In this document: positions 34,299 to 43,453 of the stretch, in pieces
Layout: every line of letters begins with the position of its first letter
How positions within the stretch are numbered: the first letter of the stretch is position 1
Assembly (NCBI GenBank): GCA_030656145.1
Contig: JAUSOF010000095.1
Coordinates: forward strand, 1 to 64,000
Source of the DNA: Pseudomonas sp.
GTDB taxonomy: Bacteria; Pseudomonadota; Gammaproteobacteria; Pseudomonadales; Pseudomonadaceae
Length of the DNA: 64,000 nucleotides
Direction: 5' to 3'
Notes under the pieces: model-generated
The model's input: the letters and a program-made list of their open reading frames with translations, nothing else
The model's database searches: none
What the model was told of the DNA's origin: nothing
Program-made: the position numbers and the translations under genes

Positions 34299-37130
34299 AT
34301 GAGCCAAGCCCCTCTCGTCCTGGTCGACGGTTCCTCGTACCTGTACCGCGCCTTCCATGCCCTGCCGCCGATGACCACCTCCAAGGGCTTGCCCACCGGT
34401 GCGGTGAAGGGCGTGTTGAACATGCTCAAGAGCCTGCGCAAGCAGTATCCCGACAGCCCCTTCGCGGTAGTCTTCGACGCCAAGGGCGGCACCTTTCGCG
34501 ATGCGCTGTTCGCCGAGTACAAGGCCAACCGACCGTCGATGCCCGACGATCTGCGCGTACAGGTAGAACCCTTGCACGCCAGCGTCAGGGCGCTGGGTTA
34601 TCCGCTGCTGTGTGTCGACAACGTCGAAGCCGACGACGTGATCGGCACCCTGGCCCGCCAGTGCGCCGGCGAAAGCCGCGACGTGGTGATCTCCACTGGC
34701 GACAAGGACATGGCCCAGCTGGTTTGCCCGCACGTTACGCTGGTCAACACCATGACCGGTAGCGTGTATGACATCGATGGCGTGAAAGAGAAATTTGGTG
34801 TCGGTCCTGAGCTGATCATCGACTACCTGGCACTGATGGGCGACAAGGTCGACAACATTCCGGGGGTGCCTGGGGTCGGCGAGAAAACCGCGCTGGGCCT
34901 GCTGGTCGGCATCGGTGGCGGCCTCGACGTGATCTACGCCAACCTCGATCAGGTAGCCGGGCTGCCGATTCGTGGGGCCAAGACCCTGGCGGCCAAGCTC
35001 ACCGAGCACCGTGACATGGCGTACCTGTCCTACGAGCTGGCGACCATCAAGCTCGATGTACCCTTGAACCTGGAAATCGACGCACTGCATCCCGGTGCCG
35101 CCGACGTGCCCGCCTTGATCGCCCTGTACGAAGAGCTGGAATTCAAGGGCTGGCGCGACCAGTTGTTGCGCCAGAATCCAGGCCAGGAACAACCTGCCAA
35201 GGCCGCTAAGACCGCCAGCGTCGCCCCGCCTGCCGCCGACCTGTTTAGCCTGACCGCCAGCGCTGCGCCGCCAGCAGAGCCGGCAATAGTCGCCCCGGCA
35301 CCGTCACCGTCACCGTCGGGCTATCAGACGATTCTCGATCAGGCCCAGTTCGACAGCTGGCTGGAGAAGCTCAAAGGCGCCGAACTGATCGCCTTCGACA
35401 GCGAAACCACCGGCCTCGACGCACAGAAGGCGCAGCTGGTGGGCTTGTCGTTCGCGATCACGGCGGGCGAAGCAGTCTATATTCCGCTGGCCCACTCCTA
35501 TATGGGCGTGCCGGCTCAGCTCGATCGCGACCAGGTGCTGAAGGCGCTCAAGCCGATTCTCGAAGACCCGCACAAGGCCAAGGTTGGCCAGCACGCCAAG
35601 TACGACATCAATATCCTCGCCAATGCCTCGACGCCGATCCTGGTGCAAGGCGTGGCCTTCGACACCATGCTCGAATCCTATGTGCTCGACTCCACGGCAA
35701 CCCGCCATGACATGGACAGCCTGGCGTTGAAATACCTCGATCACAGCACCATCCGCTTCGAGGACATCGCCGGCAAAGGCGCCAAGCAGCTGACCTTCGA
35801 CCAGATCGCCCTGGAGCTGGCCGGCCCATACGCAGCAGAAGACGCCGACGTGACCCTGCGCCTGCACCAGTGCCTGTGGGCCAAGCTGGAAGCCGAACCA
35901 AGCCTGGCCAAGGTCTTGCGTGAAATCGAGATGCCGCTGGTGCCGGTACTGGCGCGGATCGAGCGCCAGGGTGCGCTGGTCGACGCCAAGTTGCTTGGCC
36001 TGCACAGCGTCGAGCTGGGCGACAAGCTGGTGGCGCTGGAGCGTCAGGCCTTCGAGATCGCCGGCGAGGAGTTCAACCTGGCGTCGCCCAAGCAGCTCGG
36101 GGTGATCCTCTACGAGAAACTCGGCCTGCCGATCATCAGCAAGACCGCCAAGGGCCAGGCTTCCACCGCCGAAGCGGTGCTCGCCGAGCTGGCCGAGCAG
36201 GACTACGAGCTGCCCAAGGTACTGATGCAGTACCGCAGCCTGAGCAAACTCAAGAGCACCTACACCGACCGCCTGCCGGAGCAGATCAACCCGCGCACCG
36301 GACGCATCCACACCAGCTACCACCAGGCGGTAACTGCCACCGGGCGCTTGTCTTCCAGCGATCCGAACCTGCAGAACATTCCGATCCGCACCGCCGAAGG
36401 CCGACGTATTCGCCAGGCCTTCGTCGCGCCCGCGGGCTACCAACTGCTGGCGGCTGACTACTCACAGATCGAGTTGCGCATCATGGCTCATCTGGCCCAG
36501 GACGAAGGCCTGCTGGATGCTTTCCGGCATGGCCGCGACGTGCACAAGGCCACGGCTGCCGAAGTATTCGGCGTGGCTCTGGACGAAGTGACCAGCGATC
36601 AGCGGCGCAGTGCCAAGGCGATCAACTTCGGCCTGATCTACGGCATGAGCGCCTTCGGCCTGGCCAAACAGATCGGCTGCGACCGCAAGCAGGCGCAGGC
36701 CTATATCGACGTTTACTTTGCCCGTTATCCGGGTGTCCTCGCCTATATGGAGCGCACCCGCGAGCAGGCTTCGGAGCAAGGTTATGTCGAAACCCTGTTC
36801 GGCCGCCGGCTGTACCTGCCGGAGATTCGTTCGAGCAACCAGGGCCTGCGTAAAGGCGCCGAACGCACGGCGATCAACGCCCCCATGCAAGGCACCGCCG
36901 CGGACATCATCAAGCGCGCGATGATCGCAGTAGACAACTGGCTGAGCGAGTCGGGGCTGGATGCCAAGGTCATTCTGCAGGTGCACGATGAACTGGTGCT
37001 GGAGGTGCGCGAGGACCTGATCGAGCAGCTGCGCGAGCAGATCAAACAGCTGATGAGCGGCGCGGCCGAACTGGATGTACCGCTGCTGGTGGAAGTGGGC
37101 GTGGGCAATAACTGGGACGAGGCGCACTGA
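34299..37130 (+). CDS. polA: DNA polymerase I
   Basis: A 943-residue Pol I used for primer removal and repair synthesis. The first 300 residues are the 5'-3' exonuclease (VDGSSYLYRAFHALP near 8-22, ISTGDKDMAQLV near 130-141). A proline/alanine linker lies near 300-340. The 3'-5' exonuclease has FDSETTGLD near 366-374 and intact acidic residues; the polymerase core has DYSQIELRIMAHLAQDEGLL near 720-740 and ILQVHDELVLEV near 892-903. The ATG at 34299 gives the usual MSQAPLVLVDGSS start; an upstream in-frame TTG would add four residues. Confidence 0.96.
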   Translation: MSQAPLVLVDGSSYLYRAFHALPPMTTSKGLPTGAVKGVLNMLKSLRKQYPDSPFAVVFDAKGGTFRDALFAEYKANRPSMPDDLRVQVEPLHASVRALGYPLLCVDNVEADDVIGTLARQCAGESRDVVISTGDKDMAQLVCPHVTLVNTMTGSVYDIDGVKEKFGVGPELIIDYLALMGDKVDNIPGVPGVGEKTALGLLVGIGGGLDVIYANLDQVAGLPIRGAKTLAAKLTEHRDMAYLSYELATIKLDVPLNLEIDALHPGAADVPALIALYEELEFKGWRDQLLRQNPGQEQPAKAAKTASVAPPAADLFSLTASAAPPAEPAIVAPAPSPSPSGYQTILDQAQFDSWLEKLKGAELIAFDSETTGLDAQKAQLVGLSFAITAGEAVYIPLAHSYMGVPAQLDRDQVLKALKPILEDPHKAKVGQHAKYDINILANASTPILVQGVAFDTMLESYVLDSTATRHDMDSLALKYLDHSTIRFEDIAGKGAKQLTFDQIALELAGPYAAEDADVTLRLHQCLWAKLEAEPSLAKVLREIEMPLVPVLARIERQGALVDAKLLGLHSVELGDKLVALERQAFEIAGEEFNLASPKQLGVILYEKLGLPIISKTAKGQASTAEAVLAELAEQDYELPKVLMQYRSLSKLKSTYTDRLPEQINPRTGRIHTSYHQAVTATGRLSSSDPNLQNIPIRTAEGRRIRQAFVAPAGYQLLAADYSQIELRIMAHLAQDEGLLDAFRHGRDVHKATAAEVFGVALDEVTSDQRRSAKAINFGLIYGMSAFGLAKQIGCDRKQAQAYIDVYFARYPGVLAYMERTREQASEQGYVETLFGRRLYLPEIRSSNQGLRKGAERTAINAPMQGTAADIIKRAMIAVDNWLSESGLDAKVILQVHDELVLEVREDLIEQLREQIKQLMSGAAELDVPLLVEVGVGNNWDEAH

Positions 37131-37241
37131 GGCGGTGGTTTGCCGGTGTGACATCGGCAGTAGATAGCCCGGCCGCGTGCTTTAAAAGCCCCAGGAATCA
37201 AGCCTAGGCACTTTATGACCAATAGAATCTAAGAAGCGGCT

Positions 37242-37269
37242 GAACTTTGCGTTTGCACCGGGAGTCAGA
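37242..37269 (+). promoter_or_regulatory. AlgU (sigma-22)-type promoter of the ErsA-like sRNA
   Basis: GAACTT (37242-37247) and TCAGA (37265-37269) are separated by 17 bp, matching the AlgU/RpoE promoter pattern GAACTT-N16/17-TCTGA with one mismatch. It predicts a transcript start near 37276. ErsA is known to be under AlgU control in P. aeruginosa. Confidence 0.75.
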
Positions 37270-37275
37270 ACTTAC

Positions 37276-37405
37276 GAATGGCCTAGAAAGCCTTTCAATG
37301 CTCCTTGTTGTGTTAAGTGTTGGCAGATATCTGAACCCCGCCCTAGCGGTTCAGAACCTTAAGCCCCGAGTCTCTCTCTCCCCATATGAGGCTCGGGGTT
37401 TTTTT
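37276..37405 (+). ncRNA. ersA: ErsA-like envelope-stress small RNA
   Basis: The region between polA and engB is where Spot 42 lies in enterobacteria and ErsA in pseudomonads. From the predicted start about 7 nt after the -10 to the end of the T-run is some 130 nt, close to the known ErsA length of about 132 nt. The 3' end is an intrinsic terminator: AGCCCCGAG (near 37367-37375) pairs with CTCGGGG(T) (37392-37399) and seven T residues end at 37405. The internal C/U-rich stretch (TCTCTCTCTCCCC) is a typical seed or Hfq-adjacent feature. No alignment was possible here. Bases 37406-37659 show no gene. Confidence 0.75.
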
Positions 37406-37659
37406 ATGGCTGCGTGCCCGTTAGCTGTTGCGAGCAGAATAAGCCGAGACGGAGTCGGGCCGCCCAGCAGGGTCTGCGCTGATTTAATTTCCACATAGCG
37501 TTTTTTGCATGTGGAGGGCGGCGAGGACACCTGGTTATTGGCCGCAGTGTTTTTCTACTGACCTCGATTCGCGGGCCAGGCCGTCACCATGAGTCGACAG
37601 CAGTCAACTCATGCATGGCCTACAAAGTTCTCCTGGGATTATTTATCCCGCATCCCGAA

Positions 37660-38322
37660 TCAAGCCTCGGCTTGCGGCTCGTCCTGTTCTTCATCAATGG
37701 CGAACTCACCCAATTGCAGCCACTCGGCCAGCACCGCCTGGGCATCTTCGATACCCACGCGCTTGGGCGCCGAGAACAACTGAATACTGACCAGGTCGCC
37801 CCAACGCTTGTGAATATCCTGCTGCACCTTGAGCAAGGTGGTCTTGGCAGCGCCGAAGGCCAGCTTGTCGGCCTTGGTCAGCAGGATGTGCATGGGCATC
37901 TGGCTGGCTACCGACCAATCCAGCATCAGGATGTCGAACTCGGTCAGCGGCTTGCGGATATCCATCATCAACATCAGCCCGCGCAGGCTCTCACGGCTCC
38001 CCAGATAAGCCTCCAGGTGCTTTTGCCAGTGCAGCTTCAGCGGGATAGGAACTTTGGCGTAGCCGTAACCGGGCAGATCCACCAGGCGACGCTCATCGTC
38101 CAGGCGGAAGAAGTTGAGCAGCTGGGTGCGTCCTGGGGTTTTCGAGGTGCGCGCCAGGCTGGCGTGGGTCAGGGTATTCAGCGCGCTGGACTTGCCAGCG
38201 TTGGAACGACCTGCAAACGCGACTTCATGGCCCAGATCGTCAGGGCATTGATCAACTTTGGCGGCACTGATTTGAAAGGTGGCTTGTTGGCACAGGCCGA
38301 TAATGGGGTTCTTAGCTTGCAT
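37660..38322 (-). CDS. engB: Ribosome biogenesis GTP-binding protein EngB/YsxC
   Basis: A 220-residue TrmE-Era-EngA-like GTPase needed for large-subunit assembly. G1 is GRSNAGKS near 38-45, G2 TPGRTQ near 63-68, G3 DLPGYGYAK near 81-89, G4 LTKADK near 147-152, and G5 in FSAPKR near 181-186. The C-terminal tail is acidic (EEQDEPQAEA). The gene lies opposite polA and the sRNA, in the conserved place. Confidence 0.94.
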   Translation of the reverse strand: MQAKNPIIGLCQQATFQISAAKVDQCPDDLGHEVAFAGRSNAGKSSALNTLTHASLARTSKTPGRTQLLNFFRLDDERRLVDLPGYGYAKVPIPLKLHWQKHLEAYLGSRESLRGLMLMMDIRKPLTEFDILMLDWSVASQMPMHILLTKADKLAFGAAKTTLLKVQQDIHKRWGDLVSIQLFSAPKRVGIEDAQAVLAEWLQLGEFAIDEEQDEPQAEA

Positions 38323-38450
38323 CAGGGTATCCGGTGAGGGCGGGCATAATGGAAATTACAGGTGCGCAGCCCTTGCGACATTTGCGCACATCCTGCCGGG
38401 CACTGCGCAGCGCGGCAAGCTGCATCGTTTCCGTTTCAGTGGTGCCAGTA

Positions 38451-38456
38451 TATAAT
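38451..38456 (+). promoter_or_regulatory. Consensus -10 hexamer before the cytochrome genes
   Basis: A perfect TATAAT stands about 112 bp before the cytochrome c5 start, in the divergent gap to engB. The -35 region at the right spacing (TTTCCG) is poor. It is a likely start for the cytochrome c5/c4 operon but is only a candidate. Confidence 0.4.
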
Positions 38457-38568
38457 GCCGTAGAATTTGTGTGCGCTTTGTCCCACTCGCAGGATAAGTG
38501 TTCATGGGAACGATTGAAATCTCTGCCCTTAGAAGCAGCACGTTTCCCTCCCCGATGAGGCCGATCTG

Positions 38569-38859
38569 ATGAAAAAAATGCTGCTTGTAGCTGGTGTGCT
38601 GATGTTGTCATTCAATAGCCATGCCGCCCAAGATCCAGAGGCTGTCTATGCTCGTGCCTGTGCAGCGTGTCATAACGGACAGCTGCCGATGTCGCCACAA
38701 AAAGGTGACAAGGCTGCCTGGGAACCACGTCTGGCCAAAGGCATGGACGTGCTGGTGCAAAGCGTCACCAACGGTTTGAATGCCATGCCAGCTCGTGGCT
38801 TGTGCATGGACTGCACCGCCGAGGACTACCAAGCCGTCATACAGTGGATGACCGAGTAA
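38569..38859 (+). CDS. Cytochrome c5-type monoheme protein
   Basis: A 96-residue exported cytochrome: signal peptide to about SHA (residue 19), then the heme-binding CAACH at 31-35 and an axial methionine candidate in LNAMPARG. A second cysteine pair in LCMDC (near 80-84) is the disulfide typical of c5 cytochromes. It is followed by the diheme c4 gene 44 bp on, the classical c5-c4 pair that shuttles electrons in the periplasm to terminal oxidases. Confidence 0.9.
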   Translation: MKKMLLVAGVLMLSFNSHAAQDPEAVYARACAACHNGQLPMSPQKGDKAAWEPRLAKGMDVLVQSVTNGLNAMPARGLCMDCTAEDYQAVIQWMTE

Positions 38860-38903
38860 ATCCGGCCCATAACTCTTTCTCTTAGCCGTAGTTGGATTAG
38901 TTG

Positions 38904-39509
38904 ATGAACAAAATACTCGTGAGTCTACTGTTGACCCTTGGCATCACCGGTTTGGCCCAGGCCGCTGGTGATGCCGCCGCTGGCCAAGGCAAGGTTGTCG
39001 TATGTGGCGCCTGTCATAATGCCGACGGCAACAGTGCAGCACCGAACTTCCCGAAACTGGCGGGTCAGGGTGAGCGTTATACGCTCAAGCAATTGAACGA
39101 CATCAAGTCGGGCGCACGCCCGATCGTGGAAATGACTGGCTTGCTGGACAACCTCAGCGACCAGGACCTGGCCGATATTGCCGCGTATTACGCCAGTCAG
39201 AAAATGAGCGTAGGCGCAGCCGATCCGAAACTGGTCGAGCGTGGTGAAGCACTGTTTCGTGGCGGCAAACTTCAGGAAGGCATGCCGGCCTGCATCGGTT
39301 GCCATTCGCCTGATGGCGCAGGCCTCGCCGCAGCGGGCTTCCCGAAAATCAGCGGTCAGCATGCCGCTTATGTGGCCAAACAACTGACCGATTTTCGTGA
39401 AGGCAATCGGACCAATGACGGCGACAGCATGATCATGCGTGGCATCGCAGCCAAGCTGAGCAACAAGGATATCGAGGCAGTATCCAGCTTCATCCAGGGC
39501 CTGCACTGA
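38904..39509 (+). CDS. Diheme cytochrome c4
   Basis: A 201-residue exported protein with two c-type hemes. The first site is CGACH at 34-38, the second CIGCH near 131-135, and each half is about 90 residues, as expected for the duplicated c4 fold. Methionine ligands are likely in the IVEMTGLL and DSMIMRGI segments. The signal peptide ends at AQA (residue 20). An upstream TTG would add one residue. It was known to need DsbA-type oxidation and is followed by dsbA. Confidence 0.93.
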   Translation: MNKILVSLLLTLGITGLAQAAGDAAAGQGKVVVCGACHNADGNSAAPNFPKLAGQGERYTLKQLNDIKSGARPIVEMTGLLDNLSDQDLADIAAYYASQKMSVGAADPKLVERGEALFRGGKLQEGMPACIGCHSPDGAGLAAAGFPKISGQHAAYVAKQLTDFREGNRTNDGDSMIMRGIAAKLSNKDIEAVSSFIQGLH

Positions 39510-39542
39510 GCCTTGCCGTGGGTGATGTAAGAACCTGCAAAG

Positions 39543-39569
39543 AAAAGGGTGGCCGTGGCCACCCTTTTT
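39543..39569 (+). terminator. Terminator between the cytochrome genes and dsbA
   Basis: AAAAGGGTGGCC (39543-39554) and GGCCACCCTTTT (39557-39568) are perfect 12-bp complements with a T-run. It separates the cytochrome operon from dsbA, which therefore has its own promoter in the 105 bp up to its start. Confidence 0.88.
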
Positions 39570-39673
39570 CGTTTGTCAGGCCGCTACAATGGCCGGAACC
39601 TGGCCCGCAGTGCAGAGTCTGAGTACCGACTCGTCGCTGAGCGACGCCTAGCATCCAAACAATGGAGTACCCC

Positions 39674-40300
39674 ATGCGTAAACTGATCCTTGGTGCCGCC
39701 TTGGCTATCAGCAGCCTGTTTGCACTGGCTGCTCAGGCAGAGCCCGAAGCAGGCAAGCACTATGTCGAGCTCGCAAGCCCTGTGCCGGTCGCCAAACCAG
39801 GGCAAATCGAGGTTGTCGAGTTGTTCTGGTATGGCTGCGGGCATTGCTACCAGTTCGAATCGGCAATCAATCCGTGGGTAGATCAGTTGCCGGAAGACGT
39901 CAATTTCGTGCGTATTCCGGCGTTGTTCGGCGGCTTGTGGAATGTCCAGGGCCAAGGGTTCATCGCCCTTGAAGCGCTGAAGGTGGAGCCTGCAGTGCAC
40001 GCTGCCATATTTGACGCGATTCACAAACAAGGCAAAAAACTGGCGACGGCAGGAGAAATGGCTGAATTCGTCGCTACCCAAGGCGTCGACAAGGATGCCT
40101 TTCTCAAAGCCTATAATTCATTTGGCGTAAAGAGCCAGATGGAAAAAGCCAAGAAACTGGCCATGGCCTACCAGATCAATGGGGTGCCGGTGATGATCGT
40201 CAACGGCAAGTACCGCTTTGACATCGGCAGCTCAGGTGGCCAGGCGCAGGCGCTGCAAGTCGCTGACTTCCTGATCGACAAAGAGCGCGCCGCGCAGTAG
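39674..40300 (+). CDS. dsbA: Thiol:disulfide interchange protein DsbA
   Basis: A 208-residue periplasmic oxidase that forms disulfide bonds in exported proteins. The signal peptide ends at AQA (residue 22). The thioredoxin-fold active site CGHC is at 55-58 and the cis-proline lies in NGVPVMIVNGKY near 173-184. GGAGTACCCC precedes the ATG; a frame four codons longer is rejected for want of a ribosome binding site. Confidence 0.95.
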   Translation: MRKLILGAALAISSLFALAAQAEPEAGKHYVELASPVPVAKPGQIEVVELFWYGCGHCYQFESAINPWVDQLPEDVNFVRIPALFGGLWNVQGQGFIALEALKVEPAVHAAIFDAIHKQGKKLATAGEMAEFVATQGVDKDAFLKAYNSFGVKSQMEKAKKLAMAYQINGVPVMIVNGKYRFDIGSSGGQAQALQVADFLIDKERAAQ

Positions 40301-40319
40301 GCGGCCTCGAGCGTCGGGC

Positions 40320-41201
40320 ATGCTACGGCGTTGGCCGAGTAAGCGCCGGGTTGACCTGTGCGACCCACAGGTCAACCCGCAGTGTGCTGCTGCCAGCGAC
40401 TGGCCCTGCGGCGGGCGCCTACGCCTGCTCAGTTTCAATATCCAGGTTGGCATCAACACCCAGCGCTACCACCATTACCTGACGCGCAGCTGGCAGCATC
40501 TACTGCCCCATCAGGGCCGGGCCGGCAACCTGCAGCGCATTGGTAATCTGATCGCCGATTACGACCTCGTCGCCCTGCAGGAGGCCGATGGCGGCAGCCT
40601 GCGCTCCGGCTATGTCAACCAGGTCGAACACCTCGCCCACCTCGGCGCCTTTCCTTACTGGTACCAGCAACTCAATCGCAATCTTGGCCATCTGGCCCAG
40701 CACAGCAATGGCGTGCTTAGCCGGCTGCGCCCCAGCCTGCTGGAAGATCACCCATTACCCGGCCCGCGCGGCCGCGGGGCGATGCTGCTGCGTATTGGCG
40801 ATGGCGACGATGCCATCGTGGTGGTGATGATGCACCTGGCTCTTGGCGCGCGTACCCGCACCCTCCAGCTGGCTTATATCCGTGACCTGATCGGCGGCTA
40901 CCGGCATCAGATCCTGATGGGCGACATGAACACCCACGCCAGCGACCTGCTGCTAAGCTCACCACTGCGTGACCTCGGGTTGGTTGCACCGCAGATCGAA
41001 GCGACTTTTCCAAGCTGGCGACCACAACGCTGCCTTGACCATATCCTGCTCAGCCCCGGCCTGCTGCTGGAGCGATTCGAGGTGTTGAACCTGCCAATCT
41101 CCGACCACCTGCCAGTGGCCGTGGAGATTCGCTTGCCCCAGGCACTGGGTGGCCCGCAGCTACCCATGCCAAATCTTCCAGTGCGCGGAACCCCACAATG
41201 A
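40320..41201 (+). CDS. Endonuclease/exonuclease/phosphatase (EEP) family protein
   Basis: A 293-residue cytosolic protein of the EEP fold. Catalytic segments are LLSFNIQVG near 36-44, VALQEADGG near 84-92, the MMHLALG near 169-175 with a catalytic histidine, GDMNTH near 200-205, and SDHLPVAVEI near 261-270. The true substrate (phosphoester of nucleic acid, lipid or sugar) cannot be told. It starts 19 bp after dsbA and its stop overlaps the next start in ATGA, so dsbA, this gene and the cyclase are one operon. Confidence 0.88.
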   Translation: MLRRWPSKRRVDLCDPQVNPQCAAASDWPCGGRLRLLSFNIQVGINTQRYHHYLTRSWQHLLPHQGRAGNLQRIGNLIADYDLVALQEADGGSLRSGYVNQVEHLAHLGAFPYWYQQLNRNLGHLAQHSNGVLSRLRPSLLEDHPLPGPRGRGAMLLRIGDGDDAIVVVMMHLALGARTRTLQLAYIRDLIGGYRHQILMGDMNTHASDLLLSSPLRDLGLVAPQIEATFPSWRPQRCLDHILLSPGLLLERFEVLNLPISDHLPVAVEIRLPQALGGPQLPMPNLPVRGTPQ

Positions 41202-43084
41202 GCAACGATGCCCAACGCTGGAAAGACAAGTATCTGGCTGGACTTGAGCAGCAGGAGGCTCTTGAGCAGCGCTGGGATGCGCGGGTCGACCTACTGCGCC
41301 GCGGCCTGGTACGCAGCAGTCTGGCCGCCGAAGGCGCCGATAAAGCGGTCGACCAGTGCATGCAGGAGCTGCGCGAAATCCTGCGCCGCGACGACATGGA
41401 TGCCGGCCTTTCGGCACTGATCCCACGGCTGGAAAAGGCCGCTCTTGATTCCGAGCAGCGCCGCCAGCAGCGGGCCGCGCAAGCGTCCACTGCGCTGACT
41501 GCACTGGTCAGCCAACTGCTCAAGCTGGATCTACCAGGCGACGTACGCAAACCACTGAAAAACTATGCCAAGCAGCTCGCTGGCCGGGCCGAGCAGGTGC
41601 GTGAGTTGCCGCTGTTGCTGGCAGAGTTGAGCCTCCTGCAGCAGCATGCCCTGGCAGTGCTGGGCCACGAGCAGAAAGACCGCCCAGGCTTGCTCCAGCG
41701 CCTGTTCAACGGCCGCGCCCCAACCGCTGATCCCCTGCCGACTGAGCTTTTACCGCAAGAGATTGCGCTGCAGCAGGCAACAGCGCCACTCGTAGCTACG
41801 CCACTACCGGAACAGGCAGTCGCCGAGCCTCAGACCAAACCAACGCCAGCCGCTGTCGACAATGCGCTGCCGGGCGCGGCTGTATCGACAGTGACAGCCA
41901 CAGCCGCGAGCATGCTCGACAGCCTGCCACTACCAGCCGGCCTATTGCCGCAGGCGGCACCGCCAGCAGGGCCGGACTCTGACGAAGAGCCTGCCGAGGC
42001 GGATCCTGAGTACGCCCTGCCTGCGCCGCCAGAGCCTGGTTACAGCGCAATCGCCAAGCATGTCGAAACAACCCTGCTCGGCCTGCTGGACGAGCTGGTC
42101 TTGCCAGAGCGCCACCAGGCTCAGGCCGACCTATTGCGCGAGCGCATTCTGGCCGGGCTGAATATGTACGAGCTGGTGCCGGTACTGGACGACCTGGCCG
42201 TGTTGATGCTGGCCGTCGCCGATATCGGGCAACGCGAGTTCGAGGGTTACCTCAAGCAGCTCAATGAACGCCTGGCGACCTTCCAGGGCAGCTTGCAGGA
42301 CGCCCGAGATGGCTATGCCGACTCGGTCAGCGCCGCGCGTGAGCTGGATAGCGAACTGCGCCAGCAGGTCGACGGTCTGCACAGCAGCGTGCAACACGCA
42401 ACCGACCTACCAAGCCTCAAGGGGCTGGTAGAGAACCGCCTGAATGGCTTGTTGGGCACCATGGAACAGTATCAGCGCCAGCGTGACGAGCGCGAGCAAC
42501 TGGTGGCTGGGCGCATGCAAACCCTGGTCGAGCGGGTGGCGAACATGGAGCAGGAGGCCAAGGGCTTCCGCCAGCACATGGAGGAACAACGGCAAAAAGC
42601 CTTGCTCGATCCGCTCACCGCACTGCCCAATCGCGCGGCCTGGAACGAACGCCTGGAGCTGGAGATGGCGCGCTGGCAGCGTTACGGTGGCGACCTGTTG
42701 TTGGCGGTGGTCGACATCGACCATTTCAAGCGGATCAATGACGAGTACGGCCACCTGGCTGGCGACAAAGTGCTGAAAGTTATCGCCAGCGAACTGCACA
42801 AGCGCCTGCGCAAGACTGACTTCATCGCCCGCTTCGGTGGTGAAGAGTTCGCCTTGTTGATTCCAGCAACCCCTATGGCTGGCGGCTTGCAGCTGCTGGA
42901 AACCCTGCGTAGCGGCATCGAAGAGTGTCCGTTCCACTTCAGGGGTGAGCGGGTCACGATTACCCTGTCAGCCGGGATCAGTGCATTTGCCAGCACTGAG
43001 CATAGCGAGCAGGTATTCGAGCGGGCTGATCAAGCGCTTTACCGGGCCAAGCGCGGTGGGCGCAACTGCGTCGAGGCGGGCTAG
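41198..43084 (+). CDS. dgcH: Diguanylate cyclase with helical N-terminus
   Basis: A 628-residue cytosolic cyclase that makes cyclic di-GMP. The last 170 residues form a GGDEF domain with an intact RFGGEEF active site and a canonical inhibitory I-site RKTD five residues before it. The N-terminal 450 residues are helical without membrane segments, with a proline/alanine-rich linker near 180-280 and a coiled stretch directly before GGDEF. P. aeruginosa DgcH is the protein in this place (next to dsbA and the EEP gene), hence the symbol. Confidence 0.9.
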   Translation: MSNDAQRWKDKYLAGLEQQEALEQRWDARVDLLRRGLVRSSLAAEGADKAVDQCMQELREILRRDDMDAGLSALIPRLEKAALDSEQRRQQRAAQASTALTALVSQLLKLDLPGDVRKPLKNYAKQLAGRAEQVRELPLLLAELSLLQQHALAVLGHEQKDRPGLLQRLFNGRAPTADPLPTELLPQEIALQQATAPLVATPLPEQAVAEPQTKPTPAAVDNALPGAAVSTVTATAASMLDSLPLPAGLLPQAAPPAGPDSDEEPAEADPEYALPAPPEPGYSAIAKHVETTLLGLLDELVLPERHQAQADLLRERILAGLNMYELVPVLDDLAVLMLAVADIGQREFEGYLKQLNERLATFQGSLQDARDGYADSVSAARELDSELRQQVDGLHSSVQHATDLPSLKGLVENRLNGLLGTMEQYQRQRDEREQLVAGRMQTLVERVANMEQEAKGFRQHMEEQRQKALLDPLTALPNRAAWNERLELEMARWQRYGGDLLLAVVDIDHFKRINDEYGHLAGDKVLKVIASELHKRLRKTDFIARFGGEEFALLIPATPMAGGLQLLETLRSGIEECPFHFRGERVTITLSAGISAFASTEHSEQVFERADQALYRAKRGGRNCVEAG

Positions 43085-43103
43085 CCGTCTGTCGCGCAGC
43101 AAA

Positions 43104-43222
43104 CTGTAGGAGCCAGGGGGACGCCTAGTCCTTGCTGCGGTTCGGCGCTCCGACAATGCTTTTGAGCTTCCAAAATCGCCAGATCGCCGGAATACCGAAC
43201 CACAGCAAGCGGGCTCCTACAG
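43104..43222. repeat. 119-bp terminal-inverted-repeat element (REP doublet or MITE-like)
   Basis: CTGTAGGAGCC (43104-43114) and GGCTCCTACAG (43212-43222) are perfect terminal inverted repeats. Inside, CTTGCTG and CCGAACC/CAGCAAG segments also pair (about 43131-43145 with 43195-43210). The central 50 bp encode nothing recognised. The ends match Pseudomonas REP sequences. This could be a REP doublet or a small non-autonomous element. Confidence 0.6.
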
Positions 43223-43273
43223 GGTTCATATTTAATTTCTACATATAAAACAACGAGTTATTTTTTGATGAGA

Positions 43274-43350
43274 ACGGCGGCCGGGACGCCCAGCCCCATG
43301 CCCGCGATGGGTTTCGCAGGCATGTAACTAGCCGCCCCGCTTCTACAGAA
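43274..43350. repeat. Degenerate REP-like element
   Basis: This holds GGGACGCCCAG and CCATGCCCGCGA, the core of the element at 11301-11367, with a diverged complementary arm (TTTCGCAGGCATG) and flanking GGCGG/CCGCC. It ends in CTTCTACAG. With the preceding element it fills most of the 369 bp between the cyclase and the cryptochrome gene. Confidence 0.55.
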
Positions 43351-43453
43351 AACGTTATAACCCATAAAATCAATTACATACGTGTTGATAAGAGAGCCAC
43401 GCCTCTCCCAGGAGGGAGCCCGGCTCACTCCCCGACACCCGAAACTTCGGGCC

